Assembly (NCBI GenBank): GCA_963557075.1
Contig: CAUWDA010000005.1
Location: 1 to 64,000 of the forward strand
DNA length: 64,000 bases
Reading direction: 5' to 3'
From: Flavonifractor sp963557075
Lineage (GTDB): Bacteria; Bacillota; Clostridia; Oscillospirales; Oscillospiraceae
The notes below the pieces were generated by a model. It ran no database searches. It worked only from the letters and a program-made list of their open reading frames with translations, and had not been told where the DNA came from. Made by a program: the position numbers and the translations under genes. Below, in pieces: positions 41,513 to 50,136 of the stretch (the first letter of the stretch is position 1; every line of letters starts with the position of its first letter).

Positions 41513-41541
41513 AGTATACCAGTTTTCCCCGCCCTGTACAA
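41513..41541 (-). promoter_or_regulatory. polA promoter
   Basis: Minus-strand TTGTAC (41541-41536), 17-bp spacer, TATACT (41518-41513), overlapping the terminator of the preceding gene by no more than a few bases. Confidence 0.72.
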
Positions 41542-41543
41542 GT

Positions 41544-41573
41544 AAAACCCCGCCGGTACCCGGACCGGCGGGT
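41544..41573 (-). terminator. Terminator of the B12-controlled gene
   Basis: CCCGCCGGT / ACCGGCGGG stem (41549-41557 / 41564-41572) with a minus-strand T-run (41547-41544). It separates the riboswitch-controlled gene from polA. Confidence 0.85.
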
Positions 41574-41642
41574 CATATCGCTCTATTTTATCTTTATCGG
41601 TATCCCGCAGGCGGTACCTCTACCCCTGTCCTCTGCCGCAGG

Positions 41643-42290
41643 TCAGCTCCCGCCCCCGGCCCAGTGCCGCCGCATATACCGGCGCACCGATTTGCTCAGG
41701 GCCGGGATACCCAGCAGCTCCAGTCCTGTACGCCAGGTGCAGCCCGCCCGGACAAAGAGGCGGTACACCTGCTCCGGCACATCTCCCCCGCCGGGCAGGC
41801 GACCTTCCGCACGCACCAGGGCACAGTAGTCCCGCAGGACTGCCCGTTCCCCTTCGTCCAGCGCCACACCCAGATCGGCACAGCGGGCTAAAAAGGTTTC
41901 ATCGTCCACCCGCTGGGGCCAGTCCGCGCTCCACAGCGCCTCCGCCTCCTTCTGCCGGCTGCGGCCCCTGGCCTGCCAGCAGGCCCGGTGGATCGAGCCA
42001 AAGCGCTTCTCCAGATACCAGCGGTACACGCACAGCAGCCGCTCCGGCCTGGGCGGGCCGTTCCGGCCCTCCATGGTCTCCACCAGCGGCTCCAGCAGCT
42101 CCTCGTCGGAAAAGCTGGTATACACCTGTCTGCCGATGGGGAAGGCAGGCGAAAAATAGGGGGTCAGGTCCCCATCCAGCCCCTGGGTCAGGCCGGGGGC
42201 GTCCTCCAGCTCCTCCTCCAGCTCCGTCAGCCACTGGCGGTATCCGTTCAGCTCCCGCGGGGTCAGTCTCTCGTTTCCGGTCTGTTTCAT
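41643..42290 (-). CDS. Unknown protein under cobalamin riboswitch control
   Basis: 215 residues, soluble, charged, no signal peptide, and no motif of B12 synthesis or uptake. Two segments look like short repeats: RWYLEKRFGSIHRACWQARG (about 91-110) and an AGCTWRTGLELLGIPALSKS stretch near the end, each with an F/W-x-x-A/G-L pattern that loosely recalls homing-endonuclease-associated repeats. Basic C-terminus RRYMRRHW suggests nucleic acid binding, an inference. ATG follows GGGAGGG. The only gene of its transcript, bounded by the riboswitch terminator upstream and the terminator at 41544 downstream. Confidence 0.65.
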   Translation of the reverse strand: MKQTGNERLTPRELNGYRQWLTELEEELEDAPGLTQGLDGDLTPYFSPAFPIGRQVYTSFSDEELLEPLVETMEGRNGPPRPERLLCVYRWYLEKRFGSIHRACWQARGRSRQKEAEALWSADWPQRVDDETFLARCADLGVALDEGERAVLRDYCALVRAEGRLPGGGDVPEQVYRLFVRAGCTWRTGLELLGIPALSKSVRRYMRRHWAGGGS

Positions 42291-42363
42291 GCTGATGTTC
42301 CCTCCCTGCCGCTGCGCGGCTCTCCGGCGGGGTGGCGCTTGTGGGCGCAGCCCGGCGCAAACG

Positions 42364-42395
42364 CAAAAGAGCTTCCCCGGCGGGAAGCTCTTTTG
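42364..42395 (-). terminator. Riboswitch terminator
   Basis: 14-bp perfect stem CAAAAGAGCTTCCC / GGGAAGCTCTTTTG around a four-base loop, followed on the minus strand by CGTTTG. It lies between the aptamer and the start codon at 42290. Confidence 0.88.
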
Positions 42396-42399
42396 TATG

Positions 42400-42626
42400 C
42401 GTCAAAAACAGTGGCTGCTGCCACGCGCCCTTTCCCCGCCGATCGGACGCGCATACACCGCGGCTGGCTGGTCTCCTGGCTTGGACTCCTCCTCGCGCCC
42501 GTCTTCCCATCCGGCTTCCGGACAGTGACATCGTAGGCGTTCGTCATCCTTACAGTAGAGAGGGCTGCTGCGGACTTTCACCGCATTCCCATTGAAAGCC
42601 TTTGCATGTGCAAAAGGCTACCAGCC
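42400..42626 (-). ncRNA. Cobalamin riboswitch
   Basis: On the minus strand the conserved cobalamin core is complete: GGGAATGCGGTGAAAGTCCG, GCAGCCCTCTCTACTGTAAG, GTCACTG, GGGAAGACGGGCGCGAGGAG and AAGCCAGGAGACC. P1 can form between GGCTGGT (42626-42620) and ACCAGCC (42472-42466). Downstream GTATGCG (42456-42450) and CGCATAC (42401-42395) can pair, giving an alternative to the terminator approach. It precedes the 215-residue gene at 41643. The class is well known to respond to adenosyl- or methylcobalamin; which one is not told here. Confidence 0.95.
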
Positions 42627-42665
42627 GCTGTGATTCACTTGTCAGTGTTCTGGTTTTACCATCGG

Positions 42666-43493
42666 TCACAGATTCCCATAGGGCCCCTGCCAGCTGTTGG
42701 ACTGAGGCTGACCGGGGAAGGAGCCGTACACCACCCAGCTGTAGAAATTGGCCTGGGCAGCGCCCATGTAGGGATCGAGCCAGAAGGACAGGATCCCCAG
42801 CGTAAAGGGGACCAGCAGGGTCCAGCCCAGGAAGGACAGGTCCTGCACAAAGAGGTCCACAATATGGCCCCGCATGGCGCTCTTGCTGTGGCGGATGGCC
42901 TCAAGCGCTCCCATCTCCGGATTGTCCAGCAGGAAATAGGGGGCCAGCCGGTAGCGGCAGTTCACAATGACCGTCCACAGCGCCATTCCCACGACGCCAA
43001 TCATGGCCGGGAACATAAGCCCGCTCACCACGCTCAGCATTACCATCACCATGTAGAAGGCCACGCCGATCAGCCCCCACAGGAAGGTGAACAGGCTGGT
43101 CAGGAAGCCCACGCCCAGGGAGCGGCCGATGTGATAAAAGCCGTCCAGCAGGTTGCGGTAGCTGGGGCCCTCCCGCCGGGCCATCCGCAGACAGTAAGAT
43201 GTGTAGCCATAGCCCATCACCCAGTTGTACAGGCTGAGCAGGAACTGCATAAGGAAGATCAGACCCAGCCGGCTGAAGGTGAAGATAGAGGTCATGATCT
43301 CCTCGACTGAATAGGTGGTCTCAGTCAGGTAAAAGTAGGCGGCTTCAAAGGGCGCGGCCACATAGCTCAGCACAATGCTGCCCAGCACGCCGGTCAGCAG
43401 CAGATAGACCAGCGTGACCAGCACGGGGTTGGGCCTGGCCCCCCGCATAGCGTCCCGGGCCAGCCACTTGGCCTCCTGACGGTTATATCCCAT
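42666..43493 (-). CDS. DUF975 family membrane protein
   Basis: 275 residues, about six hydrophobic segments. Typical start MGYNRQEAKWLARDAMRGA and a conserved block (YSYCLRMARREGPSYRNLLDGF-like, seen as TSYCLRMARREGPSYRNLLD), with RYRLAPYFLLDNPEMGALEAI and SKSAMRGHIVDLF. Function of the family unknown. ATG follows GAGGGAGC. Its stop is 40 bp before the riboswitch, so read-through into it is possible. Confidence 0.85.
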   Translation of the reverse strand: MGYNRQEAKWLARDAMRGARPNPVLVTLVYLLLTGVLGSIVLSYVAAPFEAAYFYLTETTYSVEEIMTSIFTFSRLGLIFLMQFLLSLYNWVMGYGYTSYCLRMARREGPSYRNLLDGFYHIGRSLGVGFLTSLFTFLWGLIGVAFYMVMVMLSVVSGLMFPAMIGVVGMALWTVIVNCRYRLAPYFLLDNPEMGALEAIRHSKSAMRGHIVDLFVQDLSFLGWTLLVPFTLGILSFWLDPYMGAAQANFYSWVVYGSFPGQPQSNSWQGPYGNL

Positions 43494-43545
43494 AATGCTC
43501 CCTCACAGTTCTATGTAATCGGTCTCTTGAGGGAATCATACCACA

Positions 43546-45180
43546 TCACTTTGCCGATTGCAACCCGGGCAGACGGATCGTAAAGGTCACGCCGCCCCCA
43601 CGGTTGGCCGCCCAGCAGCGGCCCCCGTGGGCCTCTGTCACCGCCCGGACGACGGCCAGACCCAGACCTGTGCCGCCCTCCTCCCGGCTGCGGCCCTGAT
43701 CCCCCCGGTAGAAGGGCTCAAACAGGCGGTCCAGCTGCTCCGGCGGGACGGGGTCGCCGTCGTTGTCCACCGTCAGCTGGATGCCCCGTCCCTTCCGGGT
43801 AAGGGCGACGGTCACTGTGCCGCCGGGGGCACAGTGGCGCAGGGCGTTGTCCAGCAGATTGTCCACCATCTCCTCCAGCCGCAGCTTCTCCCCCAGCACC
43901 GCCGCCCCTTCCAGCTCCGTGACCAGCCGGAGCCTCTTCTGCTCCGCCGGCAGAGTCAGCCGGGCGGCGCAGTTCGCCACCAGGGCGGTCAGGTCCAAAG
44001 GCTCCCGCTGGATCGGTCCGCCATTCTCCAGCCGGGACAGGTCCATCAAACTGCTCACCAGGGCCGCCATCCGGTCGCTCTCCTCCACCACGATGCCCAG
44101 GTACTCCTGCCGTCTGTCCGGGTCGATGTCCTCCCCCAGGGCCTCGGCGTGGGTGCGGAGCACCGCCAGCGGGGTTTTCAGCTCATGGGCCGCCGCCCGG
44201 GTAAAGGCCCGCTCCCGCCGGATGGCCCGGGTCTCCAGCCAGGCGGTGAACAGCGCCAGGGCCACCGCTGCCGCCAGGGTGAAAGACGCCGTTGGCAGTA
44301 AGCCCCTCAGCATATAGTCCTCCGGCAGGTCGCAGGCCATCGCTACAGGCTGGGTACCCGTATTGTTCAGCTCGGCCCCCTTGACCAGATATACTCCCCC
44401 CTCCGTCCACCACTCCGGCCTATTCTCCTCCAGGCCGTTTACTTTGGCCTGGAGGGCCTGATACTGCTCCATCCGCTTCTCTGGCCCGTCCGGACCCGTG
44501 AGAGCCGAGTAGAATTCTATCCACTCCAGAGAGAAGTGCTGGGGAACCTTTCCGGGGAACAGATCGGCATTGGAGTCCACCAGCGGACGCGCTTTCTCTC
44601 CATACGTCAGCTTTTGGACGTAGATACTCTCTCCCACTTCCCAGCCAACCAGTTCCAGCTTCTCTACGCGTACTCCCGCGGCAGCGTTGGTGGAATATCC
44701 CCGGAAGCCGCTGGCGCTGATCTCATTGAGGGTGTGGGCCGCCTTCAGCTGCTGCTCCCGGCTCAACGCCGGATCAAAGAGCAGGTATCTGATTCTGCCC
44801 GTATCATTCTCGGAGGCCAGTGCGCCGTAACCCACCAGCATCTGACTCTGGCCCAGCATGTTCCCCCGCTCATCGTACACCCGCAGGAAGAGTTGTCCTC
44901 CATAGTCCTTCAGCGTGTCGCACCCACTCATAGTAAGTACCGCAGAAAACTTATCTTCCTCCCAGGGCAAAAAACGTACGACTCCCGACGCGGATCTGGC
45001 GGAAAGCCTGGATTCTCCCTGTGCAATGGCGTTTGGCAGTTTGGATTTCTCCCGCGCTATCTCTTCCTGGCTCCACCGGCTATTGAGCCCGATCACAGCA
45101 ATCATGGCTACCACCCACAACAGGAAAAACACACCCACGCTCTTGACAAAGCATCCGAAAAACAGCCGCCTATCTTTCAT
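43546..45180 (-). CDS. Sensor histidine kinase
   Basis: 544 residues. N-terminal membrane segment (FFLLWVVAMIAVIGLNS), an about 230-residue extracytoplasmic region, a second membrane segment near residue 260-280, then HisKA (AAAHELKTPLAVLRTHAEAL with the phospho-His) and HATPase (DNLLDNALRHCAPGG; TVDNDGDPVP; GRSREEGGTGLGLAVVRAV). ATG at 45180, two bases after the response-regulator stop. Ligand unknown. Confidence 0.93.
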   Translation of the reverse strand: MKDRRLFFGCFVKSVGVFFLLWVVAMIAVIGLNSRWSQEEIAREKSKLPNAIAQGESRLSARSASGVVRFLPWEEDKFSAVLTMSGCDTLKDYGGQLFLRVYDERGNMLGQSQMLVGYGALASENDTGRIRYLLFDPALSREQQLKAAHTLNEISASGFRGYSTNAAAGVRVEKLELVGWEVGESIYVQKLTYGEKARPLVDSNADLFPGKVPQHFSLEWIEFYSALTGPDGPEKRMEQYQALQAKVNGLEENRPEWWTEGGVYLVKGAELNNTGTQPVAMACDLPEDYMLRGLLPTASFTLAAAVALALFTAWLETRAIRRERAFTRAAAHELKTPLAVLRTHAEALGEDIDPDRRQEYLGIVVEESDRMAALVSSLMDLSRLENGGPIQREPLDLTALVANCAARLTLPAEQKRLRLVTELEGAAVLGEKLRLEEMVDNLLDNALRHCAPGGTVTVALTRKGRGIQLTVDNDGDPVPPEQLDRLFEPFYRGDQGRSREEGGTGLGLAVVRAVTEAHGGRCWAANRGGGVTFTIRLPGLQSAK

Positions 45181-45181
45181 A

Positions 45182-45853
45182 TCAGCCGCCCTCCATCCGA
45201 TAGCCCGCCTTAAACACCGTCCTGATCTGCTTCCCGGCGCTTCCCAGGGCCGCCCGCAGGCTTTTGACCCGCACGTCCACCGCCCGCTGGCCTCCCTCAA
45301 AGTCGATGCCCCACACCTTGTCCAGCAGCTGGTCCCGGCTGAGCACCTGACCCCTGTTGCGGATGAGGCAGAGCAGCAGGTCGTACTCCCGGGGCGTCAG
45401 CTCCACCGGCTTCCCCGCCACGGTGCAGGTGCGCCCCGCCGTATCCAGGGCAATGGCCCCGCAGGTCAGGGTGTCGCCCCCGCCCTCCCCCCGGCTGCGG
45501 CGGATCACCGCCCTTGTCTTGGCCAGCAGCACCGCCAGTGAAAAGGGCTTGGTCACATAGTCGTCCGCCCCCAGCGCATAGCCCTGGAGCACGTCCTCCT
45601 CGCTCCCCAGGGCGGTGAGAAAGAGGATGGGTACCCGGCTCTTGGCCCGCACCGTCCGGCACACCGAAAAGCCGTCCAGGTTGGGCATGAGCACATCCAG
45701 CAGAATGGCGTCGTAGTCGTGGTCCCGCAGCAGGTCCAGTGCCTCCTCCCCGTCCCGGGCCAGGTCGCAGTCCAAACCGTGGGCGGTAAAATAGTCCCGA
45801 ACAATGTTCCGGATGCGGTCCTCATCCTCCACCACCAGAATGTTCTCCGCCAT
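45182..45853 (-). CDS. OmpR-family response regulator
   Basis: 223 residues. Receiver with ENILVVEDEDRIRNIVRDYF, DAILLDVLMPNLDGF (phospho-Asp), FLTALGSEEDVLQGYALGADDYVTKPF; C-terminal winged helix with LTPREYDLLLCLIRNRGQVLSRDQLL and VDVRVKSLRAALG. ATG at 45853 follows GGAGG. Operon with the kinase just downstream. Confidence 0.95.
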   Translation of the reverse strand: MAENILVVEDEDRIRNIVRDYFTAHGLDCDLARDGEEALDLLRDHDYDAILLDVLMPNLDGFSVCRTVRAKSRVPILFLTALGSEEDVLQGYALGADDYVTKPFSLAVLLAKTRAVIRRSRGEGGGDTLTCGAIALDTAGRTCTVAGKPVELTPREYDLLLCLIRNRGQVLSRDQLLDKVWGIDFEGGQRAVDVRVKSLRAALGSAGKQIRTVFKAGYRMEGG

Positions 45854-45910
45854 GGCTCTCCCCTCCCTTCCTACACAGGATAGCAGAAAGTTGTGTCCTT
45901 CTGATGTCAA

Positions 45911-45943
45911 AAAGGGCGCTGCAACGGCATTGCAGCGCCCTTT
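45911..45943 (-). terminator. telA terminator
   Basis: Perfect 14-bp stem AAAGGGCGCTGCAA / TTGCAGCGCCCTTT, loop of five, T-run on the minus strand; 14 bp after the telA stop. Confidence 0.9.
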
Positions 45944-45956
45944 GAGGATCTTCTCG

Positions 45957-47120
45957 TTATCCCCGCAGCTCCAGCAGTTTCTGCTTCAGCTCGCCCTCGA
46001 TGCGGCCCAGTTCCACCTCGGCCTCCCGGCGCTTCTGGGCGCCCTCCTGCTGGATCTGCATCACCTCATCCAGCGAGGAGATCAGCTGCTGGTTGGTGTG
46101 CTGGAGGGTCTCCAGATCCACCACAGAGCGCTCGGCCTCCCGGGCGGTCTCCACCGTTCCCATCTTCAGCAGGTCGGCATTCTTCTGCAGCAGCTCGTTG
46201 GTCATGTTGGTCACCGCGTTCTGGGCCGCGGTGGCCTGACGGGAGTGCTCCAGACCCAGGGCCAGCACCATCTGGCTCTTCCACAGGGGAATGGTGTTCA
46301 CCAGGGAGGACTGGATCTTCTCCAGCATCAGGGTGTCGTTGTTCTGGATCAGCCGGGTCTGGGGCCCCATCTGAATGGAGATCATCCGGGTCAGCTCCAG
46401 ATCGTGGATCTTCTTCTCAAAGCGGGAGCACATGTTGGCCAGGTCGTTGTAGGCCTGGGCGTCCTCCTGGGCGCCGCTCTGGGCGGCCTTCTGCCGCAGC
46501 TCTTCCAGCTCCCCGGCCCGCACCTGGCGCAGGCGTTTCTTGCCCGCCAGGATATACATGGTCAGTTCCTTATAATATTTGGTGTTGAGGTCGTACATCT
46601 GGTCCAGCATGGCGATGTCCTTCATTAAGGTCACCTGGTGGGCCTCCAGCACCTCCACGATCTTATTCACATTGGTCTCGGCCTTGGTGTAAGAGGTCTT
46701 CATGGCCTCCAGCTGATTGCGCTTTTTCTTGAAAAAGCCCAAAAAGCCCTTCTCCTCTTCCTCGCCGCCGAAGTCCTTCAGCTCCACCACCAGGGCGGAC
46801 AGGGCCTCCCCCACCTCGCCCAGGTCCTTGGTGCGCACAGAGTTGAGGGTATTTTCCGAAAATCCGGCGATATTCTTCTGGGCCGCAGCGCCGTACTGGA
46901 GCACCAGGTTGGTGTCGGTCAGGTCGATCTTCTGGGCAAAATCGTCCACCATTTTGCGCTCGGCCTCGTTGAGCTGGCTCTCGTCCAGCTGAATGGACTT
47001 GACCTCCTCGCTGTCCGCAGGGACAACGGCGGCCTCAGGCGCGGCAGGGGCTTCCGCCGCAGCGGCGCCCAGGTCCGGGGTCAGGGTCAGTTCCGGGGTG
47101 AAATCGGTCATATCTGCCAT
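45957..47120 (-). CDS. TelA-like toxic anion resistance protein
   Basis: 387 residues, predominantly coiled-coil. Family marks: IDLTDTNLVLQYGAAAQKNI, LVVELKDFGGEEEEKGFLGFFKK, YTKAETNVNKIVEVLEAHQVTL, YILAGKKRL, SIQMGPQTRLIQNNDTLMLEKIQSS, VLALGLEHSRQATAAQNAVTNMTNELL. TelA-type proteins were linked to tellurite and antimicrobial resistance; the mechanism is unknown. ATG follows GGAGGGAGC. Own promoter and terminator. Confidence 0.92.
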   Translation of the reverse strand: MADMTDFTPELTLTPDLGAAAAEAPAAPEAAVVPADSEEVKSIQLDESQLNEAERKMVDDFAQKIDLTDTNLVLQYGAAAQKNIAGFSENTLNSVRTKDLGEVGEALSALVVELKDFGGEEEEKGFLGFFKKKRNQLEAMKTSYTKAETNVNKIVEVLEAHQVTLMKDIAMLDQMYDLNTKYYKELTMYILAGKKRLRQVRAGELEELRQKAAQSGAQEDAQAYNDLANMCSRFEKKIHDLELTRMISIQMGPQTRLIQNNDTLMLEKIQSSLVNTIPLWKSQMVLALGLEHSRQATAAQNAVTNMTNELLQKNADLLKMGTVETAREAERSVVDLETLQHTNQQLISSLDEVMQIQQEGAQKRREAEVELGRIEGELKQKLLELRG

Positions 47121-47210
47121 GGTAAGGCTCCCTCCTATTTCTTCACGGTCAGCCCGCCGGGGTCCTGCCCGGGCACAGGGCGGACTTCTGCCGTCCGGTC
47201 ATCTGGGACC

Positions 47211-47239
47211 ATTGTACTTTTTACACCGGTCAGTGTCAA
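47211..47239 (-). promoter_or_regulatory. telA promoter
   Basis: Minus-strand TTGACA (47239-47234), 17-bp spacer, TACAAT (47216-47211). Its -35 is eight bases from the divergent ilvA -35. Confidence 0.78.
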
Positions 47240-47246
47240 GAACACG

Positions 47247-47275
47247 TTGACTTTCCTTTGGAAAGTCAGTATCAT
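47247..47275 (+). promoter_or_regulatory. ilvA promoter with internal palindrome
   Basis: TTGACT (47247-47252), 17-bp spacer, TATCAT (47270-47275). A perfect inverted repeat GACTTTC-CTTTG-GAAAGTC (47249-47267) runs from the -35 through the spacer, a position suited for a repressor or activator. Confidence 0.65.
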
Positions 47276-47333
47276 AAATACTGATTTACCCAGTGGAAGT
47301 CCACATTCCCATTGAGAGAGGAAGTCTTGTCCC

Positions 47334-48554
47334 ATGCTTACCCTGAAAGAATTCAAAGAGGCCCGCAGTGTACTCTCCGGCGTCATCCGGGACACCAGCC
47401 TGGTGTACAGCGCCGCCTTCTCCAAGGCCACCGGCAACCAGGTCTATATCAAGCCGGAAAATATGCAGGTCACCGGCGCCTATAAGATCCGCGGCGCCTA
47501 CTATAAGATCAGCACCCTGTCCGAGGAGGAAAAATCCAAGGGCCTGGTCACCGCCTCCGCCGGCAACCACGCCCAGGGCGTGGCATACGCCGCACAGCAG
47601 GCCGGCGTTGCCGCCACCATCGTCATGCCCACCACCACCCCCCTGGTCAAGGTGAACAACACCAAGGACTACGGCGCGAAGGTGGTGCTCCACGGCGAGA
47701 CCTTTGACGACGCCGCCGAGCTGGCCGCCAAGCTCTCCCAGGAGGAGGGGCTGACCTACGTCCATCCCTTCAACGACCCCGCCATCGCCACCGGACAGGG
47801 CACCATCTCCTATGAGATCTTCCAGGACCTGCCCGATGTGGATCTGATCCTGGTGCCCATCGGCGGCGGCGGACTGGCCACCGGCGTATCCACCCTGGCC
47901 AAGCTGCTCAACCCCAATGTCACCGTCATCGGCGTGGAGCCCACCGGCGCCGCTTCTATGAAAGCCAGCCTGGAGGCCGGTCATGTGGTCACGCTGGACA
48001 AGGTGGAGACCATTGCCGACGGCGTGGCCGTCAAGACCCCCGGCGACCAGATCTTCCCCTACATCCAGCAGAATATCGACGACATCATCACCATCGATGA
48101 CGACGAGCTGGTGGACGCTTTCCTGGATATGATGGAGAAGCACAAGATGATCGTGGAGAACGCCGGACTGCTGACCATCGCCGCCCTGAATCACCTGAAT
48201 TGCAAGGGCAAGAACGTGGTGCCCGTCCTCTCCGGCGGCAACATGGACGTGATCACCGTGGCCAGCCTGGTACAGCACGGGCTCATCAACCGCGGGCGGG
48301 TGTTCACCTTCTCGGTGCAGCTGCCCGACCGCCCCGGCGAGCTGCTGCGGGTAGCCCAGATCGTGGCCGAGGCCAGCGGCAACATCATCAAACTGGAGCA
48401 CAACCAGTTTATCAACATCAACCGCCAGAGCGGTGTGGAGCTGCGGGTCACTCTGGAGGCCTTCGGTCACACCCACAAGCAAGCCATTCTGGACGCCATG
48501 TGCGCCGCCGGCTATCAGGCAAGGGAGTGCCACACCAACGACTTCTATAACTGA
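47334..48554 (+). CDS. ilvA: Threonine ammonia-lyase with ACT domain
   Basis: 406 residues. PLP-dependent deamination of threonine to 2-oxobutanoate. YIKPENMQVTGAYKIRGA holds the PLP lysine; TASAGNHAQGVAYAA, VPIGGGGLATGVS (phosphate loop) and VEPTGAASM follow. The C-terminal about 80 residues (FSVQLPDRPGELLRVAQIVA ... VELRVTLEAFGHTHKQAIL) form a single ACT domain, as in the shorter allosteric or catabolic forms (TdcB-like with ACT). ATG follows AGAGAGGAAG. Biosynthetic versus catabolic role cannot be settled. Confidence 0.93.
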   Translation: MLTLKEFKEARSVLSGVIRDTSLVYSAAFSKATGNQVYIKPENMQVTGAYKIRGAYYKISTLSEEEKSKGLVTASAGNHAQGVAYAAQQAGVAATIVMPTTTPLVKVNNTKDYGAKVVLHGETFDDAAELAAKLSQEEGLTYVHPFNDPAIATGQGTISYEIFQDLPDVDLILVPIGGGGLATGVSTLAKLLNPNVTVIGVEPTGAASMKASLEAGHVVTLDKVETIADGVAVKTPGDQIFPYIQQNIDDIITIDDDELVDAFLDMMEKHKMIVENAGLLTIAALNHLNCKGKNVVPVLSGGNMDVITVASLVQHGLINRGRVFTFSVQLPDRPGELLRVAQIVAEASGNIIKLEHNQFININRQSGVELRVTLEAFGHTHKQAILDAMCAAGYQARECHTNDFYN

Positions 48555-48596
48555 GCGCCGGGCCGGCAGACGGCCCCGCATTCCCGGTCAACCAAT

Positions 48597-48626
48597 GTGT
48601 CCGGGGGAGAACGCTCCCCCGGACAC
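48597..48626. other. Stable hairpin after ilvA
   Basis: 13-bp perfect inverted repeat GTGTCCGGGGGAG / CTCCCCCGGACAC with loop AACG. No T-run follows on either strand (TATATG / ATTGG), so it is not a typical intrinsic terminator. The rest of the 270-bp ilvA-rpe gap holds nothing recognisable. Confidence 0.6.
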
Positions 48627-48824
48627 TATATGATGCGGCACGCGATTCCGGGACAGAGACCGCCGGGCCGGCAGCCCGTGGGCACATGGGGGAGCGGCGG
48701 GGTCCCGGGCGACTTCCGCTTGCTGTATCCTATGTACTCGCCGCCCTCTTTGCCCCGCCATCTCCGCCGCCCCGGTCCGGCTGCCGGGCCCGTCCCCGTC
48801 CCCAATCTGATTTTGGAGTGATAA

Positions 48825-49475
48825 ATGATGATCAAAATCGCACCTTCCATCCTCTCCGCTGATTTTGTGAACCTGGAACGGGACATCAATCGGGTGTCCT
48901 CCGCCGACTGGCTCCATGTTGACGTGATGGACGGCTGCTTTGTCCCCAATATCACCATCGGCGTACCGGTGGTGCAGTCCATCCGTAAATGCACCGATAT
49001 GTTCCTGGACGTCCACCTGATGATCGACAAGCCCGCCCGCTATATCGAGGCCTTTGCCAAAGCGGGGGCCGATCTGCTGTCCGTCCACCTGGAGGCCGAC
49101 CACCCCACCCGCATCGCCGAGGCCCTCCGACTGATGGATCAGTTCGGCGTAAAGAAGGCGGTGGCCCTGCGGCCCATCACTGCCGCCAGCGCCGTGCTGC
49201 CCTATCTGGAGGAGCTGGACATGGTGCTGGTGATGACGGTGGAGCCCGGCTTCGGCGGCCAGGCTTTTATGGAGCATCAGCTGGATACCATCTATCAGGT
49301 GCGCACCCTCATCGACCGCTATAACCCCGCCTGCCGGCTGGAGGTGGACGGCGGCATCAGCCCCAAGACCGCCGGTAAGGTCATCACCGCCGGCGCCGAT
49401 ACCCTGGTGGCAGGCTCCGCGGTGTACGGCGCGGCCGACCCCTCCGCCGCCATCGCCCTGCTGCGGGAGGGCTGA
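48825..49475 (+). CDS. rpe: Ribulose-phosphate 3-epimerase
   Basis: 216 residues. TIM-barrel enzyme of the pentose phosphate pathway. KIAPSILSADFVNLERDI, HVDVMDGCFVPNITIG (metal ligands), FLDVHLMIDKP, VMTVEPGFGGQAFME and LEVDGGI. Two ATGs stand in tandem (48825, 48828); the first is six bases from GGAGTG. Two bases upstream of recR, so the two genes are linked. Confidence 0.95.
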   Translation: MMIKIAPSILSADFVNLERDINRVSSADWLHVDVMDGCFVPNITIGVPVVQSIRKCTDMFLDVHLMIDKPARYIEAFAKAGADLLSVHLEADHPTRIAEALRLMDQFGVKKAVALRPITAASAVLPYLEELDMVLVMTVEPGFGGQAFMEHQLDTIYQVRTLIDRYNPACRLEVDGGISPKTAGKVITAGADTLVAGSAVYGAADPSAAIALLREG

Positions 49476-49477
49476 GC

Positions 49478-50080
49478 ATGCAGTACTTTCCCCCCGCCCT
49501 GGAGCAGCTGGTGGAACAGTTTGCCCGGCTGCCCGGCATCGGCCGCAAGAGCGCCCAGCGGCTGGCCTTCCATGTCCTCTCCCTGTCGGAGGAGGACGCC
49601 GCCGCCTTTGCCCAGGCTATCACCGAGGCCAAAGCCGCCATCCACTGCTGCCCCGTGTGCCAGAACTTTTCCCAGGGGGACGGGCTGTGCCCCATCTGCC
49701 AGGACCCCAGGCGGGACGCCTCGGTGATCTGCGTGGTGGCCGACCCCAAGGATGTAGCTGCCATGGAGCGCTCCCGGGAGTACCCCGGCGTGTACCACGT
49801 CCTCCACGGCGTCATCTCCCCCATGAACCATGTGGGCCCCGATGAGCTTCGGGTGAAGGAGCTGGTGGGCCGGGTGGCCGACGGCGGCATCAGCGAGGTC
49901 ATTATGGCCACCAACCCGGACACCGAGGGCGAGGCCACCGCCATGTATCTCTCCCGCCTGCTGCGCCCCTTTGGCGTGAAGGTGACCCGGCTGGCCTATG
50001 GCATCCCGGTGGGCAGCCACCTGGAATATGCCGACGACGCCACCCTGATGCGCGCCCTGGAGGGCCGCAGGGAGATCTGA
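49478..50080 (+). CDS. recR: Recombination protein RecR
   Basis: 200 residues. Helix-hairpin-helix ARLPGIGRKSAQRLAFH, zinc finger CCPVCQNFSQGDGLCPIC, Toprim (VICVVADPKDVAAMERSREY) and the Walker B-like EVIMATNPDTEGEATAMYL; ends TRLAYGIPVGSHLEYADDATLMRALEGRREI. Acts with RecF/RecO in gap repair. Its ATG is two bases after the rpe stop. Confidence 0.96.
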   Translation: MQYFPPALEQLVEQFARLPGIGRKSAQRLAFHVLSLSEEDAAAFAQAITEAKAAIHCCPVCQNFSQGDGLCPICQDPRRDASVICVVADPKDVAAMERSREYPGVYHVLHGVISPMNHVGPDELRVKELVGRVADGGISEVIMATNPDTEGEATAMYLSRLLRPFGVKVTRLAYGIPVGSHLEYADDATLMRALEGRREI

Positions 50081-50085
50081 ATCAA

Positions 50086-50126
50086 AAAACGGGTTTGCTG
50101 CGGCTGAGCCGCAGCAAACCCGTTTT
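50086..50126. terminator. Bidirectional terminator, recR and alcohol dehydrogenase
   Basis: 19-bp inverted repeat AAAACGGGTTTGCTGCGGC against its complement, three-base loop, and TTTT at the end. Confidence 0.9.
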
Positions 50127-50136
50127 ATCTTTCTGT

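Noticed and set aside
37437..41891. Long plus-strand open frame opposite rimI, GNAT B and polA
   Set aside because: Same reason: antisense to confident genes, biased composition.
42287..42547. 86-codon minus-strand frame upstream of the B12-controlled gene
   Set aside because: It lies across the cobalamin aptamer and terminator, and its sequence is explained by the RNA structure.
48597..48626. Hairpin after ilvA as an intrinsic terminator
   Set aside because: No T-run follows on either strand; kept only as a hairpin feature.
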